Position numbers and translations under genes: made by a program | Notes under the pieces: model-generated | What the model saw: only the letters and a program-made list of their open reading frames with translations | What the model was told of the DNA's origin: nothing | The model's database searches: none | NCBI GenBank assembly: GCA_028874675.1 | Contig: JAPPJA010000413.1 | Coordinates: 1 to 5,081 of the forward strand | Source of the DNA: Chloroflexota bacterium | GTDB taxonomy: Bacteria; Chloroflexota; Dehalococcoidia; Lucifugimonadales; UBA3495 | Length of the DNA stretch: 5,081 nucleotides | Reading direction: 5' to 3' | Shown here: piece by piece, positions 5,037-5,081 of the stretch | Layout of the letters: each line of letters begins with the position of its first letter | Numbering within the stretch: the stretch's first letter is position 1

Positions 5037-5056
5037 GTTCCCGCGCAGGCGGGAAC
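5037..5056. repeat. REP-like palindrome (GTTCCCGC/GCGGGAAC)
   Basis: GTTCCCGC (5037-5044) and GCGGGAAC (5049-5056) are perfect 8-bp inverted arms around the 4-base loop GCAG. The core TTCCCGC-GCAG-GCGGGAA, preceded by CGTCG, is very like the dispersed 'ATTCCCGC...GCGGGAAT' repeats found between genes in many bacterial genomes (for example Neisseria dRS3-type repeats). Only one copy is in this window, so its repeated nature is inferred from that resemblance. Such elements can act as transposase targets, mRNA stabilisers or recombination sites. Confidence 0.55.
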
Positions 5057-5081
5057 CTCGAACCTGTGCAAGTCGTGGGTT

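Noticed and set aside
1..5081. CRISPR array, tRNA, rRNA, transposase or phage genes
   Set aside because: I looked for regularly spaced direct repeats, tRNA arms and mobile-element motifs and saw none.

Overview
This is a GC-rich bacterial chromosomal window (roughly 60% G+C by eye) of ordinary-looking metabolic and envelope genes. Gene content is an ABC-2 type exporter ATPase tail, a family III CoA-transferase, a small retropepsin-like protease, a CitE-like lyase, a PgdA/imidase-type deacetylase and a REP-like palindrome. That mix would suit a Chloroflexota/SAR202-like or Dehalococcoidia-like genome, but no marker gene here proves the taxonomy, so it is only an inference.

Layout, left to right. 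Positions 1-288 hold the 3' end of an ABC transporter ATPase gene (+). Positions 289-672 have no convincing gene, one stem-loop and a weak terminator-like hairpin. Positions 673-1902 encode a full-length CaiB/BaiF (family III) CoA-transferase (+). The 251-bp gap at 1903-2153 is crowded with inverted repeats: four hairpins, one of them a three-tier 58-nt helix, and a 12-bp palindrome that runs into the next ribosome binding site. Positions 2154-2567 encode a retropepsin-fold (clan AA) aspartic protease. It overlaps by 4 bp (ATGA) a CitE/HpcH-family lyase at 2564-3478. After a 53-bp gap, a polysaccharide deacetylase of the HpPgdA/cyclic-imidase type lies convergently on the minus strand (3532-4419), with a ribosome binding site and a plausible promoter. 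A mostly non-coding stretch (4420-4723) follows, then a small ORF (4724-4933, +) with a CxxH...CxxC metal-binding pattern. The window ends with a perfect 8-bp-arm palindrome that resembles widespread REP-like intergenic repeats.

How the genes may work together: a family III CoA-transferase makes an acyl-CoA by moving CoA between carboxylic acids, and CitE-like lyases split 3-hydroxyacyl-CoAs such as malyl-CoA or citramalyl-CoA. Their proximity fits a small organic-acid activation and cleavage route. The protease, the RNA-structured gap and the separate RBS between them argue against one simple operon. I do not see a clearly new defence or mobile system. The most unusual items are the structured leader at 1935-2150, the translational coupling of a retropepsin-like protease to a CoA-ester lyase, and a glycine-rich insertion next to the lyase's metal-binding aspartate.
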